This document shows positions 51,900-62,930 of a stretch of DNA of 64,000 bases, one piece after another (position 1 is the first letter of the stretch; every line of letters begins with the position of its first letter). This stretch comes from Variovorax sp. OV700. GTDB taxonomy: Bacteria; Pseudomonadota; Gammaproteobacteria; Burkholderiales; Burkholderiaceae_C. The notes beneath the pieces were generated by a model, which saw nothing but the letters and a program-made list of their open reading frames with translations, was not told the DNA's origin and ran no database searches. The stretch lies in assembly GCF_900099805.1 (NCBI RefSeq), contig NZ_FNDR01000014.1, positions 101,531 to 165,530 on the forward strand, read 5' to 3'. The translations under genes and the position numbers were made by a program.

Positions 51900-52976
51900 T
51901 CATGGACGAGAAGAAAACGCCACTCGCCAGAAATTCTTCATCACCCCAGATACCGCGCGCATCGGCGCGGTCACACGCCACGAGTGCGACGCCTGCAATG
52001 AGACAACGCGACGCTCCATTTGCGCAATGCAGATTGCGGACTCCTTCAGCCTCTGATTCAGTTCGGTTTTTTCCAGCGTCAGTTGCGCAGTACGGGTCGT
52101 TGCTTCATCCCGCTTCCGTTCCAGTGCGGTTTTGCCCGACGTCAATTGCTCGGCATGAATCCGAGCCTTTTCCAGTTCCCGTTCCAACGCCGCTTTTTCC
52201 AAGGTCAGTTGCTCGGCATGAATCATCGTCTTCTCCAACTGGCGCTTCAATGCGGTTCTGTCGAGCACCGCATGGCTGGGGAATGCAATGCCCGGCGGCT
52301 TTGCGCCGGATTCCGGCAGGCATTTCACAGCGTCATCAGAAGTCAGTTCCTTGCCAATGCGAACTTTCGAAGGCACCGCAATGCGCTCATGCGCACGCAG
52401 GGCCGATGCGCGCTCGACCTTGCTCCCAAGGACTGAATGCAACGACTCATAGAGATAGTTTGGATCGTCGACGAAACGCGGAAAATCAAGCAGAACGACC
52501 GGAATACTTCGCTTCACGAGCGCGTGCAGAAGTTCATGAAAGCCAAGCGCAAGAAGACGCGCCTGATCGATGGGGTTGAGTGAATAGACGATTCCGCCCG
52601 CCGTCGTTCCCCAGGACTCCCATTGCTTGCAATCGTCGGGCATCGTCGGGTTGCCGTAACGTGCGCGCAACTCGTTGATGGAACGACTGGTAGCCGCTTC
52701 GACGATGCTTCGCATTGGAACAATGACCGCATCCACCACGATCTCCCGATCGGCCAGCAGGCGCTCCACGTACTCGTACAACCAGGGTGACTTGACGACG
52801 TAGGGCGCATCGGCATTGCCTAGAAGCAAATCTTCCAGCCCCGCATTCGCATCCTCGTCGTAGCCAGGATGCTGATTGCGTGCAAGATGAGTGTCCAGAC
52901 CGCATTCGGCAAGGTATTGCACCAGGAATGTCGTGCCGGCACGACCCGTCCCCGCGATGAGCAGATGATTTTTCAT
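51900..52976 (-). CDS. Sulfotransferase-like protein with C-terminal coiled coil
   Basis: A 358-residue protein. The N-terminal part looks like a PAPS-dependent sulfotransferase: P-loop-like GTGRAGTTFLVQYL at residues 9-22 (5'-phosphosulfate site) and VIVPMRSIVEAATSRS (3'-phosphate region). Residues from about 245 to 325 are a heptad coiled coil built from 21-residue repeats. The end, HSWRVTAPMRAVSG, resembles C termini seen on glycosyltransferases of surface polysaccharide clusters. ATG at 52976 overlaps the cysC stop (ATGA), so PAPS maker and user are coupled. Base composition is lower in GC than the flanks (28 of 60 bases in 52441-52500). Confidence 0.72.
   Translation of the reverse strand: MKNHLLIAGTGRAGTTFLVQYLAECGLDTHLARNQHPGYDEDANAGLEDLLLGNADAPYVVKSPWLYEYVERLLADREIVVDAVIVPMRSIVEAATSRSINELRARYGNPTMPDDCKQWESWGTTAGGIVYSLNPIDQARLLALGFHELLHALVKRSIPVVLLDFPRFVDDPNYLYESLHSVLGSKVERASALRAHERIAVPSKVRIGKELTSDDAVKCLPESGAKPPGIAFPSHAVLDRTALKRQLEKTMIHAEQLTLEKAALERELEKARIHAEQLTSGKTALERKRDEATTRTAQLTLEKTELNQRLKESAICIAQMERRVVSLQASHSWRVTAPMRAVSGVMKNFWRVAFSSRP
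52078..52266. repeat. 63-bp tandem repeat inside the sulfotransferase gene
   Basis: GTCAGTTGC-type units begin at 52078, 52141 and 52204, exactly 63 bases apart. The second and third share GTCA-TTGCTCGGCATGAATC. Each unit encodes 21 residues, three heptads of the coiled coil (for example RIHAEQLTSGKTALERK). Confidence 0.8.
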
Positions 52977-53554
52977 TTCCTTCTGTCCCTCATGCGCCAC
53001 GCGCGGAAAGCCAACATCAGAGCGCTCGTAGCCTGAGCGACTTCACAGTCCGAGGTATCGATGACCAAGTCGGGCTGAAGGGGCGACTCGTAGGCATCTG
53101 AAATACCCGTGAATTTGGTCACCTCGCCTCGGCGCGCACGCGCGTACAGACCTTTGACATCACGCCGTTCGCAAGTCGCGAGAGGGGCACTTACATAGAC
53201 CTCACGGAAAGCCGCGCCGATGATGTTCCGCGCCAAGGCGCGGAGTTCACGCATCGGAGATACGGCGGCCACGATGACCACGAGCCCCTGCTCACTCAGC
53301 AAGCGGGCGACTTCGGCAATTCTTCTGATGTTCTCGCGGCGATCTGCCTGGCCAAACCCCAACCCTTGGCTCAGGCCGCGACGAACGTCGTCCCCGTCAA
53401 GGATGGCGACCGGAACACCGTCAGCCATTGCACGCAGGCGCAGACTTTTGGCGATCGTGGATTTGCCGGCGCCTGAAAGTCCTGTCAGCCAAATAACGCA
53501 CGGTCCGCCGCTGAGCTGCCCTTGCGGTGATATCGGATCACGATCAATCCTCAT
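52973..53554 (-). CDS. cysC: Adenylyl-sulfate (APS) kinase
   Basis: Phosphorylates APS to PAPS, the sulfate donor. The 193-residue product has Walker A GLSGAGKST from residue 25, then VAILDGDDVRRGLSQGLGF, RRENIRRIAEVARLL and VYVSAPLATCERRDVKGLY, all CysC-like. ATG at 53554 is chosen because the domain starts soon after it; an in-frame ATG at 53593 would add 13 residues. No sulfate-assimilation genes (cysD, cysN, cysH) are adjacent, only the sulfotransferase, so the PAPS is probably meant for sulfation rather than cysteine synthesis. Confidence 0.88.
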   Translation of the reverse strand: MRIDRDPISPQGQLSGGPCVIWLTGLSGAGKSTIAKSLRLRAMADGVPVAILDGDDVRRGLSQGLGFGQADRRENIRRIAEVARLLSEQGLVVIVAAVSPMRELRALARNIIGAAFREVYVSAPLATCERRDVKGLYARARRGEVTKFTGISDAYESPLQPDLVIDTSDCEVAQATSALMLAFRAWRMRDRRK

Positions 53555-53705
53555 GACTTTCGGCCTTTGGACAAGCTTGGTATATCGGAGCATGAGAGGA
53601 TAGGCAGCACCTTCTTGCGCTTTGTCTCCGCAGCGCAAAGTTTTCTGACATGAAAATTAGGCTCCATCTCGGGCCCACTGGAAACACCGCCACGCAGGTC
53701 ATCCA

Positions 53706-54986
53706 ATGCTGAACCTTCTCGTCACCAACGCCACCCTCCCCGACGGCCGCACCGGCATGTCGATTGCCGTCGAGGAAGGCCGCATCGCCGAAGTCACCAA
53801 AGGCCTCGTCGCCCCTGCCCACGAAACGCTCGACGCGCAAGGCCTGCTCGTCGCGCCCCACTTCGTCGACCCGCACTTCCACATGGACGCCACGCTGAGC
53901 TACGGCCTGCCGCGCGTCAACCAGAGCGGCACGCTGCTCGAAGGCATCGCGCTGTGGGGCGAACTAAAGCCGCTGCTCACGGCAGATGCGCTGATCGAGC
54001 GTGCGCTGGCGTACTGCGACTGGGCCGTGGCCAAGGGGCTGTTGGCCGTTCGCTCTCACGTGGACACCAGCGACCCGAGCTTGCTCGCGGTCGATGCGCT
54101 GCTCGAAGTCAAGCGGCAGGTAGCGCCCTATCTCGACCTGCAGCTGGTCGCCTTTCCGCAGGACGGCGTGCTGCGCTCCCCCGGCGGCGTCGACAACCTG
54201 AAACGCGCGCTCGACAAGGGCGTGGACGTAGTCGGCGGCATTCCGCATTTCGAGCGCACCATGGCCGACGGCGCGGCCAGCGTGAAGCTGCTGATGGACC
54301 TTGCAGCCGCGCGCGGCAAGCTGGTCGACATGCACTGCGACGAGTCGGACGATCCACTCTCACGCCATATCGAAACGCTGGCCTTCGAGGCTCAGCGCTT
54401 GGGCATGCAGGGCCGCGTGACGGGCTCGCACTGCACGTCGATGCATTCGATGGACAACTACTACGTGAGCAAGCTGCTGCCCCTGATTGCCGAGAGCGGC
54501 GTCGGCGTGGTGTCGAACCCGCTCATCAACATCACGCTGCAGGGCCGCCACGACACCTACCCCAAGCGCCGCGGCATGACGCGCGTGCCCGAGCTGATGG
54601 CCGCCGGCGTGAACGTCGCCTTCGGCCACGATTGCGTGATGGACCCCTGGTACGGCATGGGCTCGGGCGACATGCTCGAAGTGGCGCACATGGGCCTGCA
54701 CGTGGCGCAGATGACGAGCCAAGCCGGCATTCGCCAATGCTTCGAGGCCGTGACCACGAATGCCGCGCGCGTGATGCATCTGGAGGGCTACGGGCTCGAG
54801 GCGGGCTGCGACGCGAGCTTCGTGCTGCTGCAGGCGCGCGATGCGGTGGAAGCGATCCGCCTGCGCGCCACGCGGCTCAAGGTGTTCCGCAAGGGCCGCC
54901 TGCTGGCGGAAACGCCGGCTGCCACGGCCGCGCTGCATCTGCCGGGCCGTGCGCAGGCCACGAGCTGGATGATCCAAAAGCCCTAG
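53706..54986 (+). CDS. CodA-like deaminase, predicted to accept 5-methylcytosine
   Basis: A 426-residue amidohydrolase aligned by eye to E. coli cytosine deaminase CodA. Metal ligands sit in VDPHFHMDA (His57, His59), MHCDESDD and GSHCTSMHS; NPLINITLQGRHDTYPKRRG is strongly CodA-like. The catalytic Asp is Asp309 in FGHDCVMDPWYGMGSGDM. The next residue is Cys310, where CodA has Asp-314. Loss of that Asp was reported to mark bacterial 5-methylcytosine deaminases. Product would be uracil or thymine. Plus strand; an islet of two minus-strand genes separates it from the importer and URC genes. Confidence 0.88.
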   Translation: MLNLLVTNATLPDGRTGMSIAVEEGRIAEVTKGLVAPAHETLDAQGLLVAPHFVDPHFHMDATLSYGLPRVNQSGTLLEGIALWGELKPLLTADALIERALAYCDWAVAKGLLAVRSHVDTSDPSLLAVDALLEVKRQVAPYLDLQLVAFPQDGVLRSPGGVDNLKRALDKGVDVVGGIPHFERTMADGAASVKLLMDLAAARGKLVDMHCDESDDPLSRHIETLAFEAQRLGMQGRVTGSHCTSMHSMDNYYVSKLLPLIAESGVGVVSNPLINITLQGRHDTYPKRRGMTRVPELMAAGVNVAFGHDCVMDPWYGMGSGDMLEVAHMGLHVAQMTSQAGIRQCFEAVTTNAARVMHLEGYGLEAGCDASFVLLQARDAVEAIRLRATRLKVFRKGRLLAETPAATAALHLPGRAQATSWMIQKP

Positions 54987-55013
54987 GTGGACGTGGCGTT
55001 CGCCACAAAAAAT

Positions 55014-56453
55014 TCAGGCCTCGGGCGCGATGGCCTCGGCGTACTCGTAGAGCGCACCCAGGATTTCCTCGCCACGCTCGTCGGCGGTTTCGGACAGCGC
55101 ATCGACCTCGCTGAACAGCATTTCAATGGTGCGAACCCCGCCCTCGCCCTTGAAAAGCCGCGCGACGCGCAGCGCCTCCCAGCGTTCGGCTTCTTCCGGG
55201 CTGAGCAACTCGGGCCAATTGCGCGCACGGTAGCGAAAGAGCAGTTCCTCGAGCCGACCGTCGTCGAAGCCGGTGCGATCCTTTGCGAGTTCTTCGGGCG
55301 ACAGCGCGCGCAGCTGGTTCAGCCGCCGCCGGTCGCCGTTGCCGACGAAGCCGCCGTAGAGGTCTTCATCGACGTCGGGCGTGGCCTCCTTGGGTCGCGC
55401 ATATACCTGCGACCAGATGGCGCTCATGTCGGGCAGGTCGCGGGCGATGGCCGCATGGCGCATGGCCGCATCGAGATCGACGTTCCAGCGCTCGGCCATG
55501 GCCGGCGCGAGCGTGCGCAGGTTGCCGACCACCATCGGCGACTTGTTCAGGTGAATGCCCTTCATCGGCAGGCGGACCACGCCCTCGGGCAGGTCGGCGG
55601 TGCGCGTGAAGAGGCGCAGGCGCAAGGTCTCTACATCGATGTCGCCCAACTCGCTCGGGTCGTGGGCCAGATCCCAGGCGAGCAGCTCGTTCTTGTTGGT
55701 GGGGTGGCTCGCGAGCGGCCACATCACGCTCAAGCAGCCGCGCTCGACCGGGAACATGCCCGATACGTGCAGGAAGGGCTTGGCTGTTTCACGCATGGCC
55801 GGCAGGCCCAGCTCACTGGCGACGCGGTCCTTCTTGTGAAGGCCGAAGGCGAACTCGAACAGCTTGGGCTGTCGATCGCGAATCAGCCGGGCCAGCGCAA
55901 TGGTGGCGCGCACGTCGGAGAGCGCATCGTGCGCGGACTCATGCAGCAGGCCGTTGGCGCGCGCCAGGTCTTCGAGCTTGAAGCTGGGCTTGCCGTCCTC
56001 CTTCTTTGGCCACTCGATGCCGTCGGGGCGCAGCGCATAGGTGAGGCGCACCACGTCGAGCAGGTCCCAGCGGCCGCAGTCGTTCTGCCATTCGCGCGCG
56101 TACGGATCGATGAGATTGCGCCAGAACAGGAAGCGCGTCACCTCGTCGTCGAAGCGAATGGTGTTGTAGCCCACGCCGATGGTGCCAGGCTGCGAGAAAG
56201 CCTTCTCGATTTGCGCGGCGAAGGCGTGCTCGGGGATGCCGCGCTCGAGGCACAGCTGCGGCGTGATGCCGGTGATCAGGCAGGCCTCCGGGCTCGGCAG
56301 GTAGTCGGGCGCCGGCTTGCAATAGATCATCAGCGGCTCGCCGATTTCGTTCAGCTCGGCGTCGGTGCGGATGGAAGCGAACTGCGACGGCCGGTCGCGG
56401 CGCGGCACGGCGCCGAAGGTTTCGTAGTCGTGCCAGAGAAAGGTGTGGTTCAT
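55014..56453 (-). CDS. sbcB: Exodeoxyribonuclease I
   Basis: 3'-5' single-strand DNA exonuclease of the DEDDh family, acting in recombination and mismatch repair. The 479 residues match the family (475 in E. coli). Catalytic residues appear in FLWHDYETFG (DExD start), TIGVGYNTIRFDDEVTRFLF and HESAHDALSDVRATIALARL. It abuts cls with no gap. Confidence 0.95.
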   Translation of the reverse strand: MNHTFLWHDYETFGAVPRRDRPSQFASIRTDAELNEIGEPLMIYCKPAPDYLPSPEACLITGITPQLCLERGIPEHAFAAQIEKAFSQPGTIGVGYNTIRFDDEVTRFLFWRNLIDPYAREWQNDCGRWDLLDVVRLTYALRPDGIEWPKKEDGKPSFKLEDLARANGLLHESAHDALSDVRATIALARLIRDRQPKLFEFAFGLHKKDRVASELGLPAMRETAKPFLHVSGMFPVERGCLSVMWPLASHPTNKNELLAWDLAHDPSELGDIDVETLRLRLFTRTADLPEGVVRLPMKGIHLNKSPMVVGNLRTLAPAMAERWNVDLDAAMRHAAIARDLPDMSAIWSQVYARPKEATPDVDEDLYGGFVGNGDRRRLNQLRALSPEELAKDRTGFDDGRLEELLFRYRARNWPELLSPEEAERWEALRVARLFKGEGGVRTIEMLFSEVDALSETADERGEEILGALYEYAEAIAPEA

Positions 56454-57899
56454 TCAGAGCAAGGGGGAAAACAATCGTGCAATCGCGTCGCCGAGGCGGC
56501 GCCAGAAACTCTGCGGCCGGTGGGCGCGCACCGCGCCGGAGCTGTGGAGATCGGTTTCGAACTGCGCGGCCAGCGGACGGGCCAGTTCGGGGCCGTAGAC
56601 CACCGCGCTCACCTCGAAATTGAGCCGGAAGCTGCGGTTGTCGAAATTCGCGGTACCGATCATCGCGCAATGGTCGTCGACCACCAAGGTCTTGGAGTGC
56701 AGCATGCGGGCCTTGTACTCCCACACCTTCACGCCGGCCGCGATCAGCTCGTCGAAATAGGAGCGCGCGGCCGCGCTCACAATGGCCGAATCGCTGCGGC
56801 GTGGGACCAGGAGGCGCACGTCCACGCCGCGCAGCGCCGCGCTGGTGAGCGCCATCAGGGCGGGCTCGCCGGGCACGAAATACGGCGTCGTGAGCCAGGC
56901 GCGTTCGCTCGCCGAATGGATGGCCTCCACGTGCATGCGATGGATGGGCTCCAGCATGTTGTCGGGGCCGCTGGTCACGATCTGCACCGGAATGTTGCCG
57001 GCTTCGACCTGCGGCAGCATGGCGTCCATCAGGGGGTCCATGTTGCGCAGGTCTTCCCCGGTGGCGTAGGCCCAGTCTTCGAGAAAGGTGGTCTGCAGCC
57101 AGCGCACCGCGCTGCCTTCGATGCGCAGGTGCACGTCGTGGTACGCGTCAGGACGGGTGCGTTTGTCTTCCTCGTCGGTGATGTTGACGCCGCCGGTGAA
57201 GCCGACGCGGCCGTCGCACACCACGATCTTGCGGTGAGTGCGGTAGTTGGTCACCGGCCGCAGGCGCCTGCCGATGCGCGTGTCGTGGAAAAGCGCAATC
57301 TGCACGCCCGCAGCTAAAAGGGGCGCCATGAACTTGCGGCCAATGCGCTTGGAACCCAGCGCATCTAGCAAGAGGCGCACGGCCACGCCCTGCCCCGCAC
57401 GCTCCACCAGCAGGTCGCGCAGCGCGGTGCCGATCTTGTCGGGCTCGAAGATGTAGTACTCAAGGTGGATGTGGTCGCGCGCCCCGCGCACCGCATCGAA
57501 GATGGCGTCGAAGGTGCGCGCGCCGCCCGAAAGCAGTTCCACGCCCGTCGCGCTGGAAACCGGCAGCCCGCAAGCGGCGGTGCCGAGACGCGCCATCTGC
57601 TGCAGCGCCGGCGGCGCGTTCTGCGCCGCGTCCCGCAGGCGCGCCAGTTCCGCCTGCGTGTGGGCTTTGGCGCGGCTGCGCAGGCGCTTGACCCGCTGCT
57701 TGCGCAAGCGCTGCGGCCCCAGGAAGTAATAGACGACGAAGCCCGCAAACGGCAGCAGCGCCAGCGACAGGATCCAGCTCATGGTGGACACCGGCGCGCG
57801 CTTCTGCATCACGATCCAGACCGACAGCACGGCGATATAGCCGCTCCAGGCCAAAGAGAGGCCGGTTTTCCATTCCTGGCTGAGCTCGGGAAGAATCAA
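56454..57899 (-). CDS. cls: Cardiolipin synthase
   Basis: Phospholipase D superfamily enzyme making cardiolipin from phosphatidylglycerol at the inner membrane. The 481-residue protein has two N-terminal membrane helices (SGYIAVLSVWIVMQ, LALLPFAGFVVYYFLGPQRL) and two HKD motifs, HRKIVVCDGRVGFTGGVN and HSKTLVVDDHCAMIGTAN. The layout fits ClsA type. Confidence 0.92.
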   Translation of the reverse strand: MILPELSQEWKTGLSLAWSGYIAVLSVWIVMQKRAPVSTMSWILSLALLPFAGFVVYYFLGPQRLRKQRVKRLRSRAKAHTQAELARLRDAAQNAPPALQQMARLGTAACGLPVSSATGVELLSGGARTFDAIFDAVRGARDHIHLEYYIFEPDKIGTALRDLLVERAGQGVAVRLLLDALGSKRIGRKFMAPLLAAGVQIALFHDTRIGRRLRPVTNYRTHRKIVVCDGRVGFTGGVNITDEEDKRTRPDAYHDVHLRIEGSAVRWLQTTFLEDWAYATGEDLRNMDPLMDAMLPQVEAGNIPVQIVTSGPDNMLEPIHRMHVEAIHSASERAWLTTPYFVPGEPALMALTSAALRGVDVRLLVPRRSDSAIVSAAARSYFDELIAAGVKVWEYKARMLHSKTLVVDDHCAMIGTANFDNRSFRLNFEVSAVVYGPELARPLAAQFETDLHSSGAVRAHRPQSFWRRLGDAIARLFSPLL

Positions 57900-57925
57900 G
57901 GTGTGCGGTACAGGTAGCTTCCGGC

Positions 57926-57955
57926 AAAAAAAAGCCGGCAGCGAATGCTACCGGC
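57926..57955 (-). terminator. Rho-independent terminator after clpA
   Basis: On the minus strand a 9-bp stem (GCCGGTAGC with GCTGCCGGC, one G-T pair) with loop ATTC, followed by eight T. It lies between the clpA stop and the cls start. Five T also follow on the plus strand, so it could work in both directions. Confidence 0.85.
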
Positions 57956-58005
57956 CTTTTTGGTACTGCCAGAAATACCGCGGAACCGGCTCGGCCGGCC
58001 CCGCT

Positions 58006-60327
<2,322 letters not shown>

Positions 60328-60394
60328 GTGATTTCCTTTTGCCTTGCTGTAAATAACTTTTCAGATGGGTTGGAGCTTGCGCAATTCAACTGGT

Positions 60395-60754
60395 TCACGC
60401 AACAGGCTCGCTCACGCACTGCAACGGATGCCCGGCCTGGTGTGCCGCCTCCATCACCTGATTGACTTTGGTGGCCGCCAGGTCGCGGGAATAAACTCCG
60501 CAAACACCGCGCCCGTCGAGATGAATCTTTAACATGATTTGGGTCGCGGTTTCGCGATCCTTGTTGAAATATTCTTGCAGCACGACGATCACGAACTCCA
60601 TGGGCGTGTAGTCGTCGTTCAGCATGACCACCTGGTACATCTGGGGAGGCGCGGTTTTTTGCGGCCGCCGCTCCAGAACGACCGAATCTCCGTCATCCCC
60701 GGCCGGTTTCTGGGCCGGCGGAGTGCTGGGAGTCTTTGGAATTCTCGTTGCCAT
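60395..60754 (-). CDS. clpS: ATP-dependent Clp protease adaptor ClpS
   Basis: Adaptor that delivers N-degron substrates to ClpA. The 119-residue product has a disordered N terminus (KTPSTPPAQKPAGDDGDSV) and the core YQVVMLNDDYTPMEFVIVVL, with the N-degron-binding Asn-Asp-Asp, plus IHLDGRGVCGVYSRDLA. The ATG at 60754 follows a TAGAAT -10-like element after only seven bases. Confidence 0.95.
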   Translation of the reverse strand: MATRIPKTPSTPPAQKPAGDDGDSVVLERRPQKTAPPQMYQVVMLNDDYTPMEFVIVVLQEYFNKDRETATQIMLKIHLDGRGVCGVYSRDLAATKVNQVMEAAHQAGHPLQCVSEPVA

Positions 60755-60761
60755 AAAAAAG

Positions 60762-60767
60762 ATTCTA
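60762..60767 (-). promoter_or_regulatory. Putative -10 element for clpS
   Basis: TAGAAT (within CTATAGAATC) on the minus strand ends seven bases before the clpS ATG, predicting a leaderless or near-leaderless message. The 60755-61105 gap (351 bases) otherwise holds only the icd terminator; I see no RNA gene or convincing ORF in it, and no cold-shock gene. Confidence 0.45.
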
Positions 60768-61023
60768 TAGAGCGTGCAAGCAACGTGCCGGCGTAAGAAG
60801 ACTTGGTGGCGCGTATTCGACAAATCAAGGGCCTTGCGCCGTGTGCGACAGCACGGATGGCTAAAAAAATTCAGGCGACCGCGAGATGCCTCAGGAATAT
60901 TGCACGGCAGCGGCTCGGGAGATCCGCCCGCCCGGATCCGGGGAATCGGCTTCCTCGTCGATCGAGAGGTTTCGGGTTCCGCGACAAGCCACCTCCGGAG
61001 CAAGGTGTACCAGCCTGTCCCAA

Positions 61024-61057
61024 GAAAAAACCCCCGAGACCGGAACGATCTCGGGGG
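61024..61057 (-). terminator. Rho-independent terminator after icd
   Basis: On the minus strand a 9-bp perfect stem (CCCCCGAGA/TCTCGGGGG) with a 9-base loop, followed by six T. About 50 bases downstream of the icd stop. Confidence 0.9.
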
Positions 61058-61105
61058 CCGCGGCTCCTCGGCGCCTAAGGCGCCAAGACGCTATTGCTCG
61101 CGCAA

Positions 61106-62365
61106 TTACATGTGGTCGATCATGACCTGGCCGAAGCCCGAGCAGCTCACTTGCGTGGCGCCGTCCATCAGGCGGGCGAAGTCATAAGTGACCTTCTTGC
61201 TGGCAATCGACTTTTTCATCGAGCTGATGATCAGGTCGGCGGCTTCGGTCCAACCCATGTGGCGGAGCATCATTTCGGCCGAGAGGATTTCGGAACCGGG
61301 GTTGACGTAGTCCTTGCCGGCATACTTGGGAGCCGTGCCGTGAGTGGCTTCGAACATGGCGACGGTGTCGCTCAGATTCGCACCCGGGGCAATGCCGATG
61401 CCGCCGACCTGGGCCGCCAGCGCGTCGGACACGTAGTCGCCGTTGAGGTTGAGCGTGGCAATGACGCTGTATTCGGCGGGACGCAGAAGAATCTGTTGCA
61501 GGAACGCGTCGGCGATGCTGTCCTTGACGGTGATTTCCTTGCCCGTCTTGGGGTTCTTGAACTTCATCCAGGGGCCGCCGTCGATCAGCTCGGCGCCAAA
61601 CTCCTTGGCTGCCAGGGCGTAGGCCCAGTCGCGGAAGCCACCTTCGGTGAACTTCATGATGTTGCCCTTGTGCACGATGGTGACGCTGGGCTTGTCGTTG
61701 TCCACGGCGTATTGCAGCGCCTTGCGAACGAGGCGCTCGGTGCCTTCCTTCGAGACGGGCTTGACGCCGATGCCGGAGGTGTTGGGGAAGCGGATCTTCT
61801 TGACGCCCAGTTCATCTTGCAGGAACTTGATGAGCTTCTTGGCCTTGTCGCTTTCGGCTTCGAATTCGATGCCGGCGTAGATGTCTTCCGAATTCTCACG
61901 GAAGATGACCATGTTGGTCTTGTGCGGCTCGCGCACCGGGCTGGGCACGCCTTCGAAATACTGGATGGGGCGCAGGCAGACGTACAGGTCGAGTTCCTGG
62001 CGCAGCGCGACGTTCAGCGAACGGATGCCGCCGCCCACGGGCGTGGTCAGCGGGCCCTTGATGGAAACCACGTAGTCGCGCACGGCGTGCAGCGTTTCTT
62101 CGGGCAGCCAGACATCGGGGCCGTAGACCTTGGTCGACTTTTCGCCCGCATACACTTCCATCCAGTGGATCTTCTTCTTGCCACCGTAAGCCTTGGCCAC
62201 CGCTGCGTCCACCACCTTGAGCATCACCGGGGTTATGTCCAGACCCGTACCGTCGCCTTCGATGAAGGGAATGATCGGCTGATCAGGCACATTGAGCGAG
62301 TTGTCGGCGTTGACAGTGATCTTCTGGCCTTCGGCCGGGACTTTGATGTGCTGGTAGCTGGACAT
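61106..62365 (-). CDS. icd: NADP-dependent isocitrate dehydrogenase
   Basis: TCA-cycle enzyme oxidising isocitrate to 2-oxoglutarate. The 419 residues match the E. coli-type homodimeric enzyme (416). The substrate loop GGGIRSLNVALRQELDLYVC carries the serine that is phosphorylated by AceK in enterobacteria. NMVIFRENSEDIYAGIEFEA, FATHGTAPKYAG-like MFEATHGTAPKYAGKDYVNP and the NADP region are clear. Its upstream region contains a palindrome and direct repeat that may be an operator. Confidence 0.97.
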   Translation of the reverse strand: MSSYQHIKVPAEGQKITVNADNSLNVPDQPIIPFIEGDGTGLDITPVMLKVVDAAVAKAYGGKKKIHWMEVYAGEKSTKVYGPDVWLPEETLHAVRDYVVSIKGPLTTPVGGGIRSLNVALRQELDLYVCLRPIQYFEGVPSPVREPHKTNMVIFRENSEDIYAGIEFEAESDKAKKLIKFLQDELGVKKIRFPNTSGIGVKPVSKEGTERLVRKALQYAVDNDKPSVTIVHKGNIMKFTEGGFRDWAYALAAKEFGAELIDGGPWMKFKNPKTGKEITVKDSIADAFLQQILLRPAEYSVIATLNLNGDYVSDALAAQVGGIGIAPGANLSDTVAMFEATHGTAPKYAGKDYVNPGSEILSAEMMLRHMGWTEAADLIISSMKKSIASKKVTYDFARLMDGATQVSCSGFGQVMIDHM

Positions 62366-62430
62366 GGGGTGGAGCGACTCCGGGAGTGACGTAATTCGGA
62401 CGACTGTCTGCGAATTCAGACAACGATGGG

Positions 62431-62465
62431 AATCGCTGTACAGCCCGCGAACAAATCGCTGTACA
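62431..62465. promoter_or_regulatory. Direct repeat and palindrome upstream of icd
   Basis: AATCGCTGTACA occurs twice (62431-62442 and 62454-62465), 23 bases apart, about two helical turns. The first copy extends into a perfect 10-bp palindrome, GCTGTACAGC. It lies about 70-100 bases upstream of icd and 120 upstream of the secreted protein at 62586, so it could serve either divergent gene. No regulator is identified. Confidence 0.5.
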
Positions 62466-62585
62466 TTTTAGACGCAACCCATCAGCTGGCGTTTGTCAAC
62501 CCGCGAGGCAACGTCCTCGTTAGTGGCTGACCTTCTGCTCGCCGGGAGGCGTTTCCAACCAATTCTCGATAGAGGAATCAATCCA

Positions 62586-62909
62586 ATGAGCAAAATTCTC
62601 GCAGTCATGATCGCTGGCCTGTTCGCCGCTGGCGCCTACGCCCAGAACCCCACCGGCACCACGCCTGAGCAAGGGAACGCCACCAACAGCAAGCCCCAAG
62701 CACGCGCTGAAGCCAAGAAGGAAGCCAAGCCCGCTGGTAAGGTGGCTGCTCCTGCTGGCGACATCGCCAAGACCCCCGAAGGCGGTGCAATCGGCACCGA
62801 CAAGGCTGCAGCATCTGGCGAAAAGCGCGCCGAAACGCGCGACCAGCGTCGTCGCAACAAGGACGGCAGCGTCAAGCGCAAGTCGACCCAAGGCGGCACG
62901 CCCCAGTAA
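62586..62909 (+). CDS. Small exported basic protein A
   Basis: A 107-residue protein with signal peptide KILAVMIAGLFAAGAYAQ. The mature part is rich in Ala, Lys, Gly and Pro, low complexity, ending in a basic stretch (RDQRRRNKDGSVKRKSTQG). I do not recognise a domain. Its signal peptide is almost identical to that of protein B at 63065, so the two probably arose by duplication. Followed by a strong terminator. Confidence 0.75.
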   Translation: MSKILAVMIAGLFAAGAYAQNPTGTTPEQGNATNSKPQARAEAKKEAKPAGKVAAPAGDIAKTPEGGAIGTDKAAASGEKRAETRDQRRRNKDGSVKRKSTQGGTPQ

Positions 62910-62930
62910 GTCGGCCTCGGCCGTACAAGA

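Noticed and set aside
60780..61020. Short plus-strand frames between clpS and icd, including a possible cold-shock gene
   Set aside because: None shows a ribosome site or recognisable protein; cold-shock motifs are absent on both strands.
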